Origin: Lysobacterales bacterium
GTDB lineage: Bacteria > Pseudomonadota > Gammaproteobacteria > Xanthomonadales > SZUA-36
Assembly: GCA_029287515.1 (NCBI GenBank)
Contig: JARFQZ010000081.1
Span: forward strand, 1-5,552
Direction of reading: 5' to 3'
Length of the DNA stretch: 5,552 nucleotides
Program-made: the position numbers and the translations under genes
Notes under the pieces: generated by a model
What the model was told of the DNA's origin: nothing
The model's input: the letters and a program-made list of their open reading frames with translations, nothing else
Database searches by the model: none
Part shown: positions 4,620 through 5,552 of the stretch, one piece after another
How the letters are laid out: the number at the start of each line of letters is the position of its first letter
Numbering within the stretch: the stretch's first letter is position 1

Positions 4620-5552
4620 ATGAACAGATACAAACATGGACTCCGGGCGATGGGGCTGCTTTGCGGTCTGTGCCTGCTGTTAGCCGGAACGGGGGGGTCC
4701 CTGCAGGCGCAAGAGCCTTCAGCACTGTTCTGGTCCCTCTCTAAAAACGGCCAGGATGCTGGCTTTTTGCTGGGGACCATACACAGCGAGGACCCCCGCG
4801 TACTGGATTTCCAGGAGTCATTTATCGATGTCCTGGACAGTAATGACTTTTTTGCGATGGAAATCGTGCCCGATCTGCCCACCCTGAACCGGTTGACGCA
4901 ATACATGCAGTACCAGGACGGCAGGACCCTGGAAAGCCAGGTAGGCCCGGAGCGGTACGCAATCCTGAAGCACCTGCTGGCAAACTACAAAATCCCCACA
5001 GACTGGATTTCGGGGATGAAAGTCTGGGCGGTGATGATGACGCTGAGCGTGCCACCACCCCAAACGGGCCTGTTCATGGACTTTTCCCTTTCTTTGCGTG
5101 CTGCAGGAGCGGGGCTGAAAGTCGTTGGCCTGGAAACCCTGGAGCAGCAATTGTCTTTCCTGGAAACCATGTCGCTGGAGCAGCAACTGGCTTTGCTGGA
5201 TCAGGCCATTGCAGAGCAGGAAAAATCCCATGAAATTCACGCGCAGATGGTGAACAGCTATCTCGCCGGTGACACGGCACTTTTAAAGGCGACTGCTGAA
5301 GAACAGCTGGATCAGCTGGATGATGCGACCCGGCGGCATTTCGTAGAGCTCGGGGTTAACGAGAGGAACCAGCGAATGATCGACACGCTGTTGCCCCTTT
5401 TGCAGCAGGGAAAAGTGTTCACCGCCGTGGGGGCGCTTCACCTGCCCGGTGAACAGGGCCTTATCCGCTTGCTGCAGAACCAGGGTTACGAACTGGCCCC
5501 ATTGCCCTTGCCGCTTATCGACGCAGTGCCGGAGTCAGGCCTGCAATCACGG
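4620..5552 (+). CDS. TraB/GumN family protein with signal peptide, open at the right window edge
   Basis: I read 311 codons from ATG 4620 with no stop before the window ends; the family is typically about 290-350 residues, so little is likely missing. Residues 1-30 form a signal peptide: a positive start (RYKHGLR), a Leu/Gly-rich core (12-23) and a probable cleavage after SLQA at 30, so the mature protein should be periplasmic or outer-surface. TraB/GumN landmarks: FLLGTIHSEDPRVL (49-62), AMEIVPD (79-85), GLETLEQQL (170-178), NERNQRM (247-253) and FTAVGALHLPGEQGL (267-281). The GTIH (His55) and GALH (His274) are the paired GxxH motifs which, in the related Tiki proteases, bind metal; Glu81 is a candidate partner. 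Whether bacterial members are proteases is not established, so I assign no enzyme activity. It is divergent from rnt. The ribosome binding site is weak: the nearest AGGGA is 17 bases upstream. An in-frame stop at 4596 rules out a longer ATG-type start. Confidence 0.88.
   Translation, partial: MNRYKHGLRAMGLLCGLCLLLAGTGGSLQAQEPSALFWSLSKNGQDAGFLLGTIHSEDPRVLDFQESFIDVLDSNDFFAMEIVPDLPTLNRLTQYMQYQDGRTLESQVGPERYAILKHLLANYKIPTDWISGMKVWAVMMTLSVPPPQTGLFMDFSLSLRAAGAGLKVVGLETLEQQLSFLETMSLEQQLALLDQAIAEQEKSHEIHAQMVNSYLAGDTALLKATAEEQLDQLDDATRRHFVELGVNERNQRMIDTLLPLLQQGKVFTAVGALHLPGEQGLIRLLQNQGYELAPLPLPLIDAVPESGLQSR

Noticed and set aside
3756..4623. Plus-strand open frames of 145 and 151 residues opposite argD and rnt
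   Set aside because: They are antisense to conserved coding sequence and show no domain or convincing start signal.
4818..5240. 140-residue minus-strand open frame opposite the TraB/GumN gene
   Set aside because: The translation is Gln/Arg/His-rich with no motif, while the opposite strand carries a coherent family protein with a signal peptide.

Overview
This window looks like an ordinary chromosomal housekeeping segment of a moderately GC-rich gammaproteobacterium. The lineage call rests on three things. There is a clear RNase T, a family largely confined to Gammaproteobacteria. There is a class I PurE followed by PurK. There is also a long-form Trm112/YcaR-like protein of a kind I associate with Xanthomonas-type and related gammaproteobacteria. 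I cannot name the genus. Coding density is very high, and I see no mobile elements, RNA genes, CRISPR or phage genes.

Layout: (1) bases 1-1004, minus strand: a two-gene unit of a small Trm112-family protein followed by nadC (NAD biosynthesis), with nadC running off the left edge. The nadC start, a TTG, lies one base past the stop of the small gene. (2) bases 1005-1141: a divergent control region with a candidate extended -10 promoter for purE, a weaker candidate promoter for the minus-strand unit and a 17-base inverted repeat. (3) bases 1142-2798, plus strand: the purE-purK operon, with a 4-base gap. (4) bases 2778-4565, minus strand: rnt (RNase T) followed by argD (acetylornithine/succinyldiaminopimelate aminotransferase). 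The argD Shine-Dalgarno overlaps the rnt stop. argD and purK converge and overlap tail to tail by 21 bp, so there is no intergenic space for a terminator. (5) bases 4566-4619: a 54-bp divergent spacer. (6) bases 4620-5552, plus strand: an exported TraB/GumN-family protein that is still open at the right edge.

Functions: PurE and PurK together turn AIR into CAIR in purine synthesis. NadC makes nicotinate mononucleotide from quinolinate and PRPP. ArgD serves arginine and lysine/diaminopimelate synthesis. RNase T trims the 3' ends of tRNA and other stable RNAs. The TraB/GumN protein is predicted to be periplasmic or surface-exposed, and its role is unknown.

I found no convincing new biological system. 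The points worth a second look are small: the argD/purK overlap, the cysteine-poor Trm112 variant tied to nadC, the dyad in the purE divergent promoter, the rnt-argD pairing and the paired GxxH motifs of the TraB/GumN protein. No stretch over 300 bases lacks a gene.
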